Origin: an uncultured Pseudomonadales bacterium | GTDB lineage: Bacteria > Pseudomonadota > Gammaproteobacteria > Pseudomonadales > Azotimanducaceae | DNA: 64,000 bases | Reading direction: 5' to 3' | Assembly (NCBI GenBank): GCA_958295875.1 | Contig: OY282379.1 | Location: 2,819,046-2,883,045 of the forward strand | In this document: in pieces, positions 1-8,523 of the stretch | Position numbering within the stretch: position 1 is the stretch's first letter | Layout of the letters: each line of letters begins with the position of its first letter | Position numbers and translations under genes: made by a program | Notes under the pieces: model-generated | Told to the model about the DNA's origin: nothing | Seen by the model: only the letters and a program-made list of their open reading frames with translations | The model's database searches: none

Positions 1-1
1 G

Positions 2-1006
2 GACTTGCTGGTGGCCGAGATGGAGCGCGGTGGTGGCCTCATCACCCATGAAGACTTGGCGGCGTACCGCTCGGTTTGGCGCGAACCGACGCGGGGCACC
101 TATCGCGGCCACGAGATCATCTCCATGCCGCCGCCGTCTTCCGGCGGGGTGCTGCTGGTGCAGATGCTCAACATGCTGGAACCCATCGACGTCGGCGAGC
201 TCGGCTTCGGCAGCGCGGCGCTTGCCCATCGCATGGTGGAGGCGGAGCGCCGCGCTTATGCGGATCGCGCCCAGCACTTAGGCGATCCGGATTTCCACGC
301 GCTGCCGGTGGTGGCGTTGGTGGACAAGGCTTACGCGGCGCGCCGCTTCGCAGACTTCAGCCCCGAACGGGCTTCGCGTTCCCAGGAGATCTTCGCCGGC
401 AGTGTTCCGCAAGAATCCCCAGACACGACCCATGTCTCCGTCATGGACGCGGCCAGCAACGCCGTCTCCTACACCACCACGTTGAACTTTAGCCACGGCG
501 CCAAGATCGTCGCGGCCGGCGCCGGTTTCTTGCTGAACAACGAAATGGACGATTTCTCCGCCATGCCGGATGCCCCCAACGCCTACGGCCTGATCGGCGG
601 CGCCGTGAATGCCATCGCGCCCGGCAAGCGCATGCTGAGCTCGATGTCGCCCACCATCGTCTTGCGCGACGGCGAACCCCTGTTGGTCACCGGCTCGCCC
701 GGTGGCAGCACGATCATCACCACGGTGCTGCAAGTGATCGTCAACGTCATCGACCACGGCATGGATCTCTCCGAAGCCGTGAGCGCGCCGCGTTTTCACC
801 ACCAATGGCAACCGGACCGCATCGTCGTGGAGCGGTTCGGGCTGTCGCCGGACACCCGCGCCCGGCTCGAAGCGATGGGCCATCGGAACATCGTGACGGT
901 CTCTTGGGGCCGCGGCATCGGCGACGCCAATTCCGTGATGCGAGTGGATGGCGGCTTCGTTGGCATGGCAGACCCACGCGGCGCCGGCGCCGCGAAGGGG
1001 GTGTGA
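2..1006 (+). CDS. ggt: gamma-glutamyltranspeptidase, C-terminal part (5' end outside window)
   Basis: Ntn-hydrolase that cleaves and transfers the gamma-glutamyl group of glutathione and related compounds, normally in the periplasm. The reading frame is open at the left edge, so the signal peptide and much of the large subunit lie outside. The autoprocessing site is visible: PDTTHVSV, with the expected catalytic Thr codon at 425-427, so the whole small subunit is present. Family hallmarks follow it: LLNNEMDDFS, SSMSPTIV, the GSPGGS oxyanion/glycine loop and NAPRFHHQW-like SAPRFHHQW. The protein ends at the family's usual C-terminus (ADPRGAGAAKGV). Sequence agreement with the E. coli-type enzyme is high along the visible length. 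Nothing suggests a defect. Confidence 0.95.
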   Translation, partial: DLLVAEMERGGGLITHEDLAAYRSVWREPTRGTYRGHEIISMPPPSSGGVLLVQMLNMLEPIDVGELGFGSAALAHRMVEAERRAYADRAQHLGDPDFHALPVVALVDKAYAARRFADFSPERASRSQEIFAGSVPQESPDTTHVSVMDAASNAVSYTTTLNFSHGAKIVAAGAGFLLNNEMDDFSAMPDAPNAYGLIGGAVNAIAPGKRMLSSMSPTIVLRDGEPLLVTGSPGGSTIITTVLQVIVNVIDHGMDLSEAVSAPRFHHQWQPDRIVVERFGLSPDTRARLEAMGHRNIVTVSWGRGIGDANSVMRVDGGFVGMADPRGAGAAKGV

Positions 1007-1007
1007 G

Positions 1008-1049
1008 GCATCCGCCCTTGCGTTGACAGCATCCGCCCTCGCGTTGATG
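1008..1049. repeat. 21-bp direct repeat, two copies
   Basis: Two adjacent 21-base copies (1008-1028 and 1029-1049) differ at three positions. They lie between the ggt stop and the next gene. No function is visible; a slippage duplication in the spacer is the simplest reading. Confidence 0.6.
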
Positions 1050-1071
1050 GGCTGCGCGCTGGCGTGATAGG

Positions 1072-2121
1072 TTGGCTCGTCTTTCGAGCACTGCGGTGTC
1101 CGAACCCGTGCCGCTACTGTCCTTAGTCGTTCCCTGCTTCAACGAAGAGTCCGTCGTGCGGGACACGCACCGGCGGCTGCAGGCCCTCGGCGCGAGCTTG
1201 GAAGGCGTCGAGGTGGAAATCGTGTTCGTCGACGATGGCAGCCGCGACGGCACCCGAGCCATCCTGCGGGCGCTTTCCGAGGCAGATTCGACCGTGCGCG
1301 TGGTCGTGCTGTCGCGCAACTTCGGCCAACAGATCGCCATCATCGCTGGCCTCGCCGCCGCCAAGGGCGATGCGGTGGCCGTGCTGGACTGCGACTTGCA
1401 AGACCCGCCTGAGGTCATCGCCGACATGTTGGCGCGCTGGCGCGGTGGCGCGGACGTGGCGTTTGGCCTGCGCACGGCGCGCGAGGGGGAGAGCCGACTC
1501 AAGCAATGGCGGTCCAACGCGCTGCTGCGCCTCGTCAATTGGCTCTCAGACGTTCCCATCCCATTGAATGTGGGAGAGTTTCGCTTGATGGACCGCAGGG
1601 TGGTGGACGTGCTGCTGGCGATGCCGGAACGCGATCCCTTTTTTCGCGGCATGGTGCCGTGGGCCGGTTTCCGGCAAGAAGCCGTTCCCTTCCGTCGCCA
1701 TCGGCGCGCGTCCGGCAAATCCAAGTGGCCGTTTCGCCGCTCGGTGCGGATGGCGGTGGATGGCCTCTTGTCGTTCACCATCGCGCCGTTGCGCTTGGCA
1801 GTCTGGCTCGGCTTCCTGGTCACGGCGGCGGCGGTGGTCGGCACGCTCTATGCCTTGGCGCAGCGCCTGTTGACGGATGTTTGGGTGCCGGGCTGGGCGA
1901 CGCTGTTGATCGCCATCCTGTTCATGGGCGGCACCCAGCTGGTGCTCATCGGGATGTTGGCCGAGTACTTGGGCCGCATCTACGCGGAGGTGAAGCGTCG
2001 CCCCCTCTATGTCGTGCAGGAGCGAGTGGGTTTCCCGCCGGCGCCGGCTGAAGCGGTCGATGCCGCACCGGGCCATCATGCGCCAACCGAGTGGGTTGCC
2101 GCCGGCGGCCAGCCCCGCTAG
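1072..2121 (+). CDS. polyprenyl-phosphate glycosyltransferase, GT2 (DPM1/GtrB/ArnC-like)
   Basis: Predicted to transfer a sugar from a nucleotide donor to undecaprenyl phosphate at the inner face of the cytoplasmic membrane. The GT2 fold is clear: VVPCFNEES near residue 20, VFVDDGSRDGT near 55, LSRNFGQQ near 83, and the donor/metal motif DCDLQDPPE near 106. Two hydrophobic segments follow (about residues 235-262 and 275-300), and the tail LAEYLGRIYAEVKRRP is the usual membrane-anchored C-terminus of this family. The start is TTG at 1072; an in-frame GTG at 1096 is possible. Its stop overlaps the next start by one base (TAGTG at 2119-2123), so the two are probably translated together. The lipid-linked sugar could feed the GT39-like protein encoded at 6396-8105. 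Confidence 0.9.
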   Translation: MARLSSTAVSEPVPLLSLVVPCFNEESVVRDTHRRLQALGASLEGVEVEIVFVDDGSRDGTRAILRALSEADSTVRVVVLSRNFGQQIAIIAGLAAAKGDAVAVLDCDLQDPPEVIADMLARWRGGADVAFGLRTAREGESRLKQWRSNALLRLVNWLSDVPIPLNVGEFRLMDRRVVDVLLAMPERDPFFRGMVPWAGFRQEAVPFRRHRRASGKSKWPFRRSVRMAVDGLLSFTIAPLRLAVWLGFLVTAAAVVGTLYALAQRLLTDVWVPGWATLLIAILFMGGTQLVLIGMLAEYLGRIYAEVKRRPLYVVQERVGFPPAPAEAVDAAPGHHAPTEWVAAGGQPR

Positions 2122-3518
2122 TGCCCCCCGCTGCATCGAACTCTGTGGCGGCGGCGCCGCATGTCGCCGTCATTGGCGGCGGGTTCTGCGGCTTGGCGGC
2201 GGCGTATGAGCTCGGCCGCCGCGGCATCCGCGCCACCGTGCTGGAAGCGGACGGGAGCTTGGGCGGCCTCGCCGGCAGCTTTGACACCGAAGCTGGGCGG
2301 CTTGAGAAGTTCTACCATCACTGGTTCGTGAGCGACGTCCACATCATGGCGCTGGTGGACGAGTTGGGGCATGCCAGCCGGGTGGCTTTGCGGCCCTCGC
2401 GCACCGGCATGTACTACGCCGGCGATTTCTTCAACCTCTCCACCCCGGTTGACCTGCTGCGCTTCGCTCCGCTGCCAATCTGGAGCCGGTTGCGCTTAGG
2501 CATGTTTGCCCTCTGGGCGCGACGGGTGCGGAATTGGCAGCGCCTCGATGACCGCGCCGCGGCGGACTGGCTGCGGCAGATGGTCGGCCGTCGCGCCTAC
2601 GAGGTGATGTGGGCCCCCTTGCTGCAGGGCAAGTTTGGCGACTTGGCGGAGGCCGTGAGCGCCGCCTGGTTTTGGAACAAGATCAAACTGCGCGGCGGCA
2701 GCCGCCAGCGGAGCGGCGCGGAGCAACTTGCCTACTACCGCGGCGGCTTCGCTGAGTTGACGGACGCCGTGGCGGCGGCCGTTCGGGCGCAGGGAGGCGA
2801 CGTGCGGTTGAACGCCGAGGTCACGGGGCTCCGCGCGGAAGAGGGTCGGGTTACGGAAGTGCTGATGGACGACGCGACGCTGCCTGTGGATGGCGTCATC
2901 GCGACGCCGGCGCTGCCGATAGTCGCCGATCTGTTAGCGGCTGTGGCGCCCGCCGGCTACGTTCGGGCGCTGCGCCGCGTCCGCTACCTCGCCAACGCCT
3001 GCGTCGTGTTGGAGCTGGACCGCAGCCTCTCCGAAATCTACTGGCTCAATGTCAATGATCCAGCCTTTCCGTTCGTCGGGGTGGTGGAACACACCAACTT
3101 GGAGCCAGCCTCTGGCTATGCCGGGCGCCACATCGTCTATCTCTCCCGCTACATGCCCGAATCGGATGCCTTCTACGCCATGGAGGATGACGCCGCGATT
3201 GCCTATGCGCTCTCGCATCTGCGCAGGATGTTCCCCACGTTGACCGACGACAATGTCCTTGCGGCGCACATTTGGCGCGCCCGCTACGCTCAGCCCGTGG
3301 CCGTTAAAGGCTATCGTCGGCTGGTGCCGCCCACGGCCACGCCACTCTCCAACCTGCTGCTCGCCAGCATGGCGCAGATCCACCCGGGAGACCGCGGCAC
3401 CAGCTATGCGGTGGAGCAGGGGCGGGACGCGGCGCGTCGATTGGCCAAGCTGCTTACTTGTCCAAGCGAGTTGGCCAAGGCGGACGCCTACCGCGGCTGG
3501 CCAGACGGCGCCGGCTAG
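2121..3518 (+). CDS. FAD-dependent NAD(P)-binding oxidoreductase (amine-oxidase/UDP-galactopyranose-mutase-like)
   Basis: The N-terminus carries a Rossmann dinucleotide motif, VAVIGGGFCGLAAAYELG, followed by an acidic residue ending the second strand (VLEADGSLGGLAG). That is the layout of the FAD-binding amine-oxidase/phytoene-desaturase superfamily, and overall it resembles the NAD(P)/FAD proteins that sit next to DPM1-like glycosyltransferases in glycan loci. A C-terminal FAD contact is seen in LASMAQIHPGDRGTSYAVEQGR. The substrate is unknown; oxidation or rearrangement of a lipid-linked sugar is an inference from the neighbour. GTG at 2121 was chosen because it overlaps the upstream stop by one base; a longer in-frame start at 2091 would intrude into the upstream gene. 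Confidence 0.85.
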   Translation: MPPAASNSVAAAPHVAVIGGGFCGLAAAYELGRRGIRATVLEADGSLGGLAGSFDTEAGRLEKFYHHWFVSDVHIMALVDELGHASRVALRPSRTGMYYAGDFFNLSTPVDLLRFAPLPIWSRLRLGMFALWARRVRNWQRLDDRAAADWLRQMVGRRAYEVMWAPLLQGKFGDLAEAVSAAWFWNKIKLRGGSRQRSGAEQLAYYRGGFAELTDAVAAAVRAQGGDVRLNAEVTGLRAEEGRVTEVLMDDATLPVDGVIATPALPIVADLLAAVAPAGYVRALRRVRYLANACVVLELDRSLSEIYWLNVNDPAFPFVGVVEHTNLEPASGYAGRHIVYLSRYMPESDAFYAMEDDAAIAYALSHLRRMFPTLTDDNVLAAHIWRARYAQPVAVKGYRRLVPPTATPLSNLLLASMAQIHPGDRGTSYAVEQGRDAARRLAKLLTCPSELAKADAYRGWPDGAG

Positions 3519-3655
3519 GCTTAGCCATGACGCGGGCCGCCAGCGCGCCGCGGCGTCCAGGTTCGCCCGTCGATGATGTGTGAGATCGTTCGCGTCCAGG
3601 GCTGGCAACGTTGCCGTTGGGGTGGCCGCCAACGGCGCGGTGCTAAAATGCGGCG

Positions 3656-5323
3656 ATGGGCCGCATTCTCGATGGAGCAGCGAGCCTGCCGCCTGTCGCC
3701 GCCGGCGCCGCTGAGGCGCCGTGGGGCGCAGCGGCGGCAGGCCAACCGCGCGGAGCGTCCCGCGGTGCGCCGGCCCGCCCGCGGCTGCGCCTCAGATTGC
3801 GCACGCTGCTCATCGTCGTCAGCCTGTCGATACTCGCCATGCCGTTGGTGGGCCTCTACGCGCTGCGCTTGCACGAGAGCACGCTGTTGCGACAAACGCA
3901 GGCGGAACTGGCGATGGTGGCCACGTTCGTCGCCACGGCGTATCGCGCCGCGTTCCACAACGACGGCGGGGGCGGCGAGCCACACCGCCAAGCACCGGCA
4001 AACCCGCTGCCGCAGTTGCCCGAACTGGATTTCGGCGACGTGTCGGTGTTGCCGCCGTTTCCCGATGCGCAGCCAATGGGCGCCGCGGCAGGGCTGGCGC
4101 AGCGCATTGGGGCGGAGGTCGCTCCACTGCTGGCGGACGCCCGCACCGTCACCCATGCGAGCGTGCGCCTATTGGATGGACGCGGCGTGGTGGTGGCGAC
4201 AACGGAAGGGGATTTGGGGCGCTCGCTCGCCCATGCCCGCGAAGTGCGCCGCGCGCTTGACGGCGCTCCCGCCGGCACCTTGCGCAGCGTGGCCAACCCC
4301 GGCCCGGCCGCCGGCGTCGCGCCGATCGTGCGTGGCGCCGCGGTGGAGGTGTTCCTCGCGCTGCCCATCCTTTCCGGCGAGCGGATCATCGGCGCTGCGC
4401 TGGTCTCCCGGGCGCCGTGGAACATCTTGGACACGCTCCACAATCAACGCTTCCTCATCATGCAGGGCGGAGCGGTGTTCCTCATCATGGCGGTCGGCAT
4501 CGCGCTGGTCACTGCCCGCACCTTGGTGCTGCCCATCAAACGCCTCGCCAGGGGGGCGGGGCGCGTCTCGCGGGGCGAGACCGACCGCTTCGAGCGTGGT
4601 CGGCACTATCGCGTCCATGAATTGGCAGACCTGGCCGACAGCATCGAGACGATGGTGGTGAGCCTGCAGCGGCGCGCCGGCTATGTGCGGGATTTTGCCC
4701 ATCATGTGAGCCACGAGTTCAAAACGCCCATCGCGGCGGCGCGCGGCGCCGTGGAACTCCTGCGCGATCACTTGCAGGACATGACGCCGGCGGAAGCCGA
4801 GCACTTCGTGGACAACATTGCAGCGGATGTGGAGCGGCTGGACCGGCTCACCTCGCGCTTGGTCGAACTCGCCCAAGCGGACATGACGACGTCGAGCGAC
4901 GAAAGCACGGATGTGCTCGCCGTCACCGCGGCGCTTGCGCACCCGGCCGTGCATGTTGCCGGCACGCCGCCAGTCGTTGCCCGCATGGCCCGAGCGTCCC
5001 TCGTGGCGGTGTTGGAGAACTTGGTGGACAACGCGGCGCGCCATGGCGCCACCCGCGTGGATGTGAGTGCGCGTCGCGTTGGCGCGGCCATTGAAATCAC
5101 TGTGACCGACAACGGCTCGGGCATCTCCTCGGCCAACCGGGGACGCGTGTTCGACCCGTTCTTCACCACTCGCCAAGAGGACGGCGGCACGGGAATTGGC
5201 CTCGCCATCTGCCGCAGCCTTGTGCAGGGTGCCGGGGGCAACATTGAACTGGCGCGGTCTGAAGACGGCGCGGCGTTCAGGGTGACGCTCATCGCCGCAG
5301 ATGGCGAGCGGCAGCGCGGCTGA
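3656..5323 (+). CDS. membrane sensor histidine kinase (HAMP-HisKA-HATPase)
   Basis: Two-component sensor. A proline/alanine-rich cytoplasmic tail precedes TM1 (about residues 49-68); a periplasmic sensor domain of about 200 residues follows, then TM2 (about 275-292), a HAMP linker, a dimerisation/phosphoacceptor helix with HHVSHEFKTPI (phosphoacceptor expected at His353, codon 4712-4714), and an ATPase domain with N-box ENLVDNAARHG, G1 box DNGSGI and G2 box GGTGIGLAI. No response regulator is adjacent, so it looks like an orphan kinase within a glycan gene group. A TAAAAT hexamer at 3644-3649 sits only seven bases before the ATG, which would give a leaderless or near-leaderless mRNA if it is a -10 box. 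The signal and partner are unknown. Confidence 0.92.
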   Translation: MGRILDGAASLPPVAAGAAEAPWGAAAAGQPRGASRGAPARPRLRLRLRTLLIVVSLSILAMPLVGLYALRLHESTLLRQTQAELAMVATFVATAYRAAFHNDGGGGEPHRQAPANPLPQLPELDFGDVSVLPPFPDAQPMGAAAGLAQRIGAEVAPLLADARTVTHASVRLLDGRGVVVATTEGDLGRSLAHAREVRRALDGAPAGTLRSVANPGPAAGVAPIVRGAAVEVFLALPILSGERIIGAALVSRAPWNILDTLHNQRFLIMQGGAVFLIMAVGIALVTARTLVLPIKRLARGAGRVSRGETDRFERGRHYRVHELADLADSIETMVVSLQRRAGYVRDFAHHVSHEFKTPIAAARGAVELLRDHLQDMTPAEAEHFVDNIAADVERLDRLTSRLVELAQADMTTSSDESTDVLAVTAALAHPAVHVAGTPPVVARMARASLVAVLENLVDNAARHGATRVDVSARRVGAAIEITVTDNGSGISSANRGRVFDPFFTTRQEDGGTGIGLAICRSLVQGAGGNIELARSEDGAAFRVTLIAADGERQRG

Positions 5324-5335
5324 GCATGGCGAACC

Positions 5336-6364
5336 TTGGTGCCCCCCGTCAGCCGGGCCGCATCGAATGAGCAGGACGCGCCGCTGAGCCAAACCGTTCG
5401 CCGCTGGCTCAAGTTCGTTGTCGGCCTGGTCGTGGCTGCGGTGTTCCTGTGGCTCTTGGCGCGTGGCAGCGAACTGGCTGCCCTGCGAGCGGCGTTCGCG
5501 CAGCTCTCAGTGCCGACGATGCTGCTGGCGCTTGGTTTCGCCGGCGCCGGCCACGGCGTGCGCATCGTGCGCTGGTGGCGCCTGTTGCGTGTCCTTGAGC
5601 CGCGCCTGCGGCTTGGCGCGTGCGTGCGGCCGTTTTTCTGTGGCTTTGCGATCAACAACGTGCTGCCGTTCCGCGCCGGCGACGCGTTCCGCGCGTTGGC
5701 GTTCCAAGACGAGCTGCGTTCCCCGGCGATGCGGGTGGTCGGCACCCTCGTCATCGAGCGCGTTGTGGATGTCATCGTGGTGTCCAGCATTTTCTTCGTC
5801 GGATTGCTCGCCCTGCCGGCGGGGGCGTTGCCGCGCGGCATTGTCATCGCCGTCGGCGCACTCGCCGCGCTTGGCCTCGTCGCGCTGCTCGCGGCAGCCT
5901 TGGCGCTGCCGTGGCTCCAAACCGTCCTGCGGCGCGTGGCGGAGGGCTTGAGCGGCGCCCGCTCCGCGCAGTGGGCAACGCGCCAGGGGCTGCACTTGGC
6001 CAGTGCCTTGCAGCTCGTGAGGTCCGGCCGCGGCATGTTGGCGTTGGCGAACCTCTCGGTCGTCGTCTGGGCCTGCGAGGGCGCGTCGTTCGTGACCGTG
6101 GCCGTGGCGCTTGGCGTTGCCGAGCCGCTGTTGGGGCCTTGGCTCGCGCTGGGCGTTGGCACGCTGTCGACAACGCTTCCGTTGGCGCCTGGCCACGTCG
6201 GCACGTTCGATTATTTCGTGGCGCAGGGCCTCGTCGCCTATGGCGCTCCCTTGGCAACGGCAACGGCCTTTGCACTCGCCGTCCACGCGCTGTGGGTGCC
6301 CTACACGGTGGCGGGGCTGCTCTTGTACTGGGTGCGGGGCACGGGCGCGCGACGGCGGGGTTGA
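5336..6364 (+). CDS. lysylphosphatidylglycerol-synthase-type transmembrane protein (UPF0104)
   Basis: Polytopic inner-membrane protein of the UPF0104/LPG_synthase_TM (TIGR00374) family, the flippase-like half of MprF without the aminoacyltransferase domain. Diagnostic stretches are NNVLPFRAGDAFRA (residues about 104-117), the ER..D motif in VIERVVDVIVV, and LPLAPGHVGTFDYF near the C-terminal third. Seven to eight hydrophobic segments are visible. Members found in glycan clusters are thought to handle lipid-linked or polar-lipid intermediates, but the substrate here is unknown. The TTG at 5336 is followed directly by a GTG at 5339; either may initiate. It begins 12 bases after the kinase stop, so the two may be co-transcribed. 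Confidence 0.88.
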   Translation: MVPPVSRAASNEQDAPLSQTVRRWLKFVVGLVVAAVFLWLLARGSELAALRAAFAQLSVPTMLLALGFAGAGHGVRIVRWWRLLRVLEPRLRLGACVRPFFCGFAINNVLPFRAGDAFRALAFQDELRSPAMRVVGTLVIERVVDVIVVSSIFFVGLLALPAGALPRGIVIAVGALAALGLVALLAAALALPWLQTVLRRVAEGLSGARSAQWATRQGLHLASALQLVRSGRGMLALANLSVVVWACEGASFVTVAVALGVAEPLLGPWLALGVGTLSTTLPLAPGHVGTFDYFVAQGLVAYGAPLATATAFALAVHALWVPYTVAGLLLYWVRGTGARRRG

Positions 6365-6395
6365 GATTGGCGCGCGGAGGCTTCAGCCGCGGCGA

Positions 6396-8105
6396 TCACT
6401 CCAAGGCGGGATTGGCGGCGAGCATCTCATTGCTCGAGGGCTTGGCGGCCTCGGCCGGCGGGAGAGTGCGGTGCTGAGCCACGATGGGACGGATGTTCGG
6501 GATGAGGAAGAGATTGAAGAACTTGCTGCTCCACTCGTGCTCAGCGAGCCCCGCATCTCGCCACCTCTCCAGCGCGTTCCAAGTGCGATAGTTGAAGAAG
6601 ACCACCCAAACGCGCTCCGCGCCATCCAACTGCATGTTGCGCAGCTCCATGACGAACTGCTGCTCGCAAAGCCGGTTCTCGCGCCAGACACAACTGCTTC
6701 CTTGATGGAACCGCTCCATTTGCCCAGAGTAGTAGTAGTGCATGATGGGAACCGAAATGCTGGGCAGATAGACGGGGTCGTCGCCCATATGCTCGTCCAG
6801 CACGGCGAGGATGGCCTCCGATTCGCCGCGGAACTGATACGGGAAACCTTGCGCCAGCGCACTCCCTCCCTCAATGGCGGCGATGGCTGCGACCATCGCC
6901 GTCAGGGCATGGCGCGGCCGCGTTGGCAAGCGGCTCACGGCCGCGTGAATGGCATAGGCAATCCCGACGAACAACGCGGGTGCGAGGTACATGCACTGAC
7001 GTATGCCCCCTAACGGATAAAGCTGCAGCAGCGCAGCCGCCACGGCCACAGCGCCGGCGAGCAGGCAGAGCATGAGCACTGGCGAAAGGGCGCGCCGCAG
7101 CGCGATGGAGCGCACCAATAGGACGGCCAGCGAGACAACGCCGACTGTCGCCACTGCCGTCGGCGCATACCATCCAACAAAGTTGGCGGCATGTTCCACG
7201 GCAAAGCCGATCATGGCCGGGACATCGGCGGCGCCACCATAGAGGTGGCTTTGTGGAATCGGGCCGAAAACGCCTCGGGCTGCGGCCATCAAACCCTGGC
7301 CGCTCAGCGTGACGGCGTAGCTCACGGCCGAACCCAACGCGAACCAACCCGCTGGGGTGGCGGCCTGGCCAAGGCGTTCGCGCAGCCGTGTGTGGCCGAC
7401 GTCGCCGGCGGCGGCGTGCGAGCTCAACGCCAGCGTGGCGAGCACGGCGGCGCCAAACAGGGCCAAGCCGTACTGCACCAATGGGGCAATGGCCAGCGCG
7501 GCGCAGAGCAGCGCCTTCCCGCCATCATGCAGGTATCTCAACAAGCCGATCAGCAACAGCGTCGCAACCAGCGCGTCGAGGGAGTACTCCCGGGCGTTTT
7601 GTGCGTGTTGGATGAACGGCTCGCAAAGGGTCGCCAACAGTCCCGCCAGCAAGGCCACTGCCGGCGCGATGCCGACGCGCGGCAACCAGAACAGCAGAGC
7701 GGCGACGGTGAGCACGCTGGCGATGGCGGGCACCAAGCGCAGCGCGAACGGCGAGCTGTCCACCGTTTGCACGATGCTCAGCAACAGCGGATAGAGGATG
7801 GGTGATGAGCTCTTGTGCCGCGTGTCGCGGATGATTTCCAGCACAGTGCCTTGGGATATCTCCGCGGTGACCGCTTCGTCGTGCGAAAGGATCTGGGCTG
7901 GTAGATCGTAGAAGCGCAGCGCCGCGGCGAGTGCCAACAGGCAGACGCAAGCGAGGCGATAACGGCTTGAAGCGAAGGGCTGTCCAACGCTTGCCGACAC
8001 GCTCGCATGTCGACTCATGTTGGCGTCAATGAATTCCCTGAGCATGTCCGCGCCGGGCTTGGCGACGCGCCTGACAAGACTCATGCCGGTGCGCTGAGAA
8101 ACCAT
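6396..8105 (-). CDS. GT39-like membrane glycosyltransferase (PMT/ArnT type)
   Basis: Large polytopic protein of the dolichyl-phosphate-mannose mannosyltransferase superfamily, which uses polyprenyl-phosphate sugars on the periplasmic side. The first periplasmic loop holds the catalytic-type acidic motif in LPAQILSHDEAVTAEI (about residue 72), followed by SSSPILYPLLL. About ten hydrophobic segments extend to residue 405, and a soluble periplasmic C-terminal domain of about 150 residues follows, with two Cys pairs that could form disulfides. It is convergent with the UPF0104 gene (31 bp apart). Together with the GT2 at 1072 it forms a plausible pair: one makes the lipid-linked sugar, the other transfers it. 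The acceptor is unknown. Confidence 0.8.
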   Translation of the reverse strand: MVSQRTGMSLVRRVAKPGADMLREFIDANMSRHASVSASVGQPFASSRYRLACVCLLALAAALRFYDLPAQILSHDEAVTAEISQGTVLEIIRDTRHKSSSPILYPLLLSIVQTVDSSPFALRLVPAIASVLTVAALLFWLPRVGIAPAVALLAGLLATLCEPFIQHAQNAREYSLDALVATLLLIGLLRYLHDGGKALLCAALAIAPLVQYGLALFGAAVLATLALSSHAAAGDVGHTRLRERLGQAATPAGWFALGSAVSYAVTLSGQGLMAAARGVFGPIPQSHLYGGAADVPAMIGFAVEHAANFVGWYAPTAVATVGVVSLAVLLVRSIALRRALSPVLMLCLLAGAVAVAAALLQLYPLGGIRQCMYLAPALFVGIAYAIHAAVSRLPTRPRHALTAMVAAIAAIEGGSALAQGFPYQFRGESEAILAVLDEHMGDDPVYLPSISVPIMHYYYSGQMERFHQGSSCVWRENRLCEQQFVMELRNMQLDGAERVWVVFFNYRTWNALERWRDAGLAEHEWSSKFFNLFLIPNIRPIVAQHRTLPPAEAAKPSSNEMLAANPALE

Positions 8106-8523
8106 GTAGGCAAGGCCGCACCGTCGCTTGGCTGATGCTTGAGGATAGTTTAACAGAGCCGCGCTTTGAGCCCTAAAACGGCGGTGCCCGAGTGGGTCTA
8201 GCCGGCCGAGCAGCGCATCCGCCGCATGGCCGGCATGAAGCGCCAGATCAGCGGCGGCCGGGCGTTGGGCCGGCGGCGCGCGTGTTATCCTGCAATGGTT
8301 GATGAGCGCTTGGCAGCGTGGCGGTTGCCTCTACTGGGTGTTGCCTCCACCGGGTAGTGCTGGCGCATGTCGTCGTCCGACTTTCCAGCACATCTCGCGA
8401 CGCCAAGGGTGGTTCCGCAAGCGGGCCGGTGAAGGCCGCAGCCACCGGGGTGAACGACGCCCGAACGGTGGGTGCGCGAGGCTTGGCGGGCTGTGCCTTT
8501 GCGCGGCGGAGGAAGCGAAAACG
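8106..8523. other. divergent intergenic region, possible promoter
   Basis: Separates the GT39-like gene (-) from the dehydrogenase (+). A weak sigma70-like pair on the + strand, TTGGGC (8264-8269) and TATCCT (8286-8291) with a 16-base spacer, could drive the dehydrogenase with a leader of about 230 bases. The dehydrogenase frame stays open back to 8299, but the translated stretch is compositionally unlike the protein. No RNA structure was recognised. Confidence 0.3.

Noticed and set aside
747..1844. 365-codon minus-strand frame over the ggt end and the GT2 gene
   Set aside because: It is antisense to two clear genes, very rich in Arg/Ser/Thr with no motif; a by-product of GC-rich codon use.
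3521..4156. 211-codon minus-strand frame under the histidine kinase
   Set aside because: Antisense to a gene with all kinase boxes intact; composition is Arg/Ala-biased with no recognisable fold.
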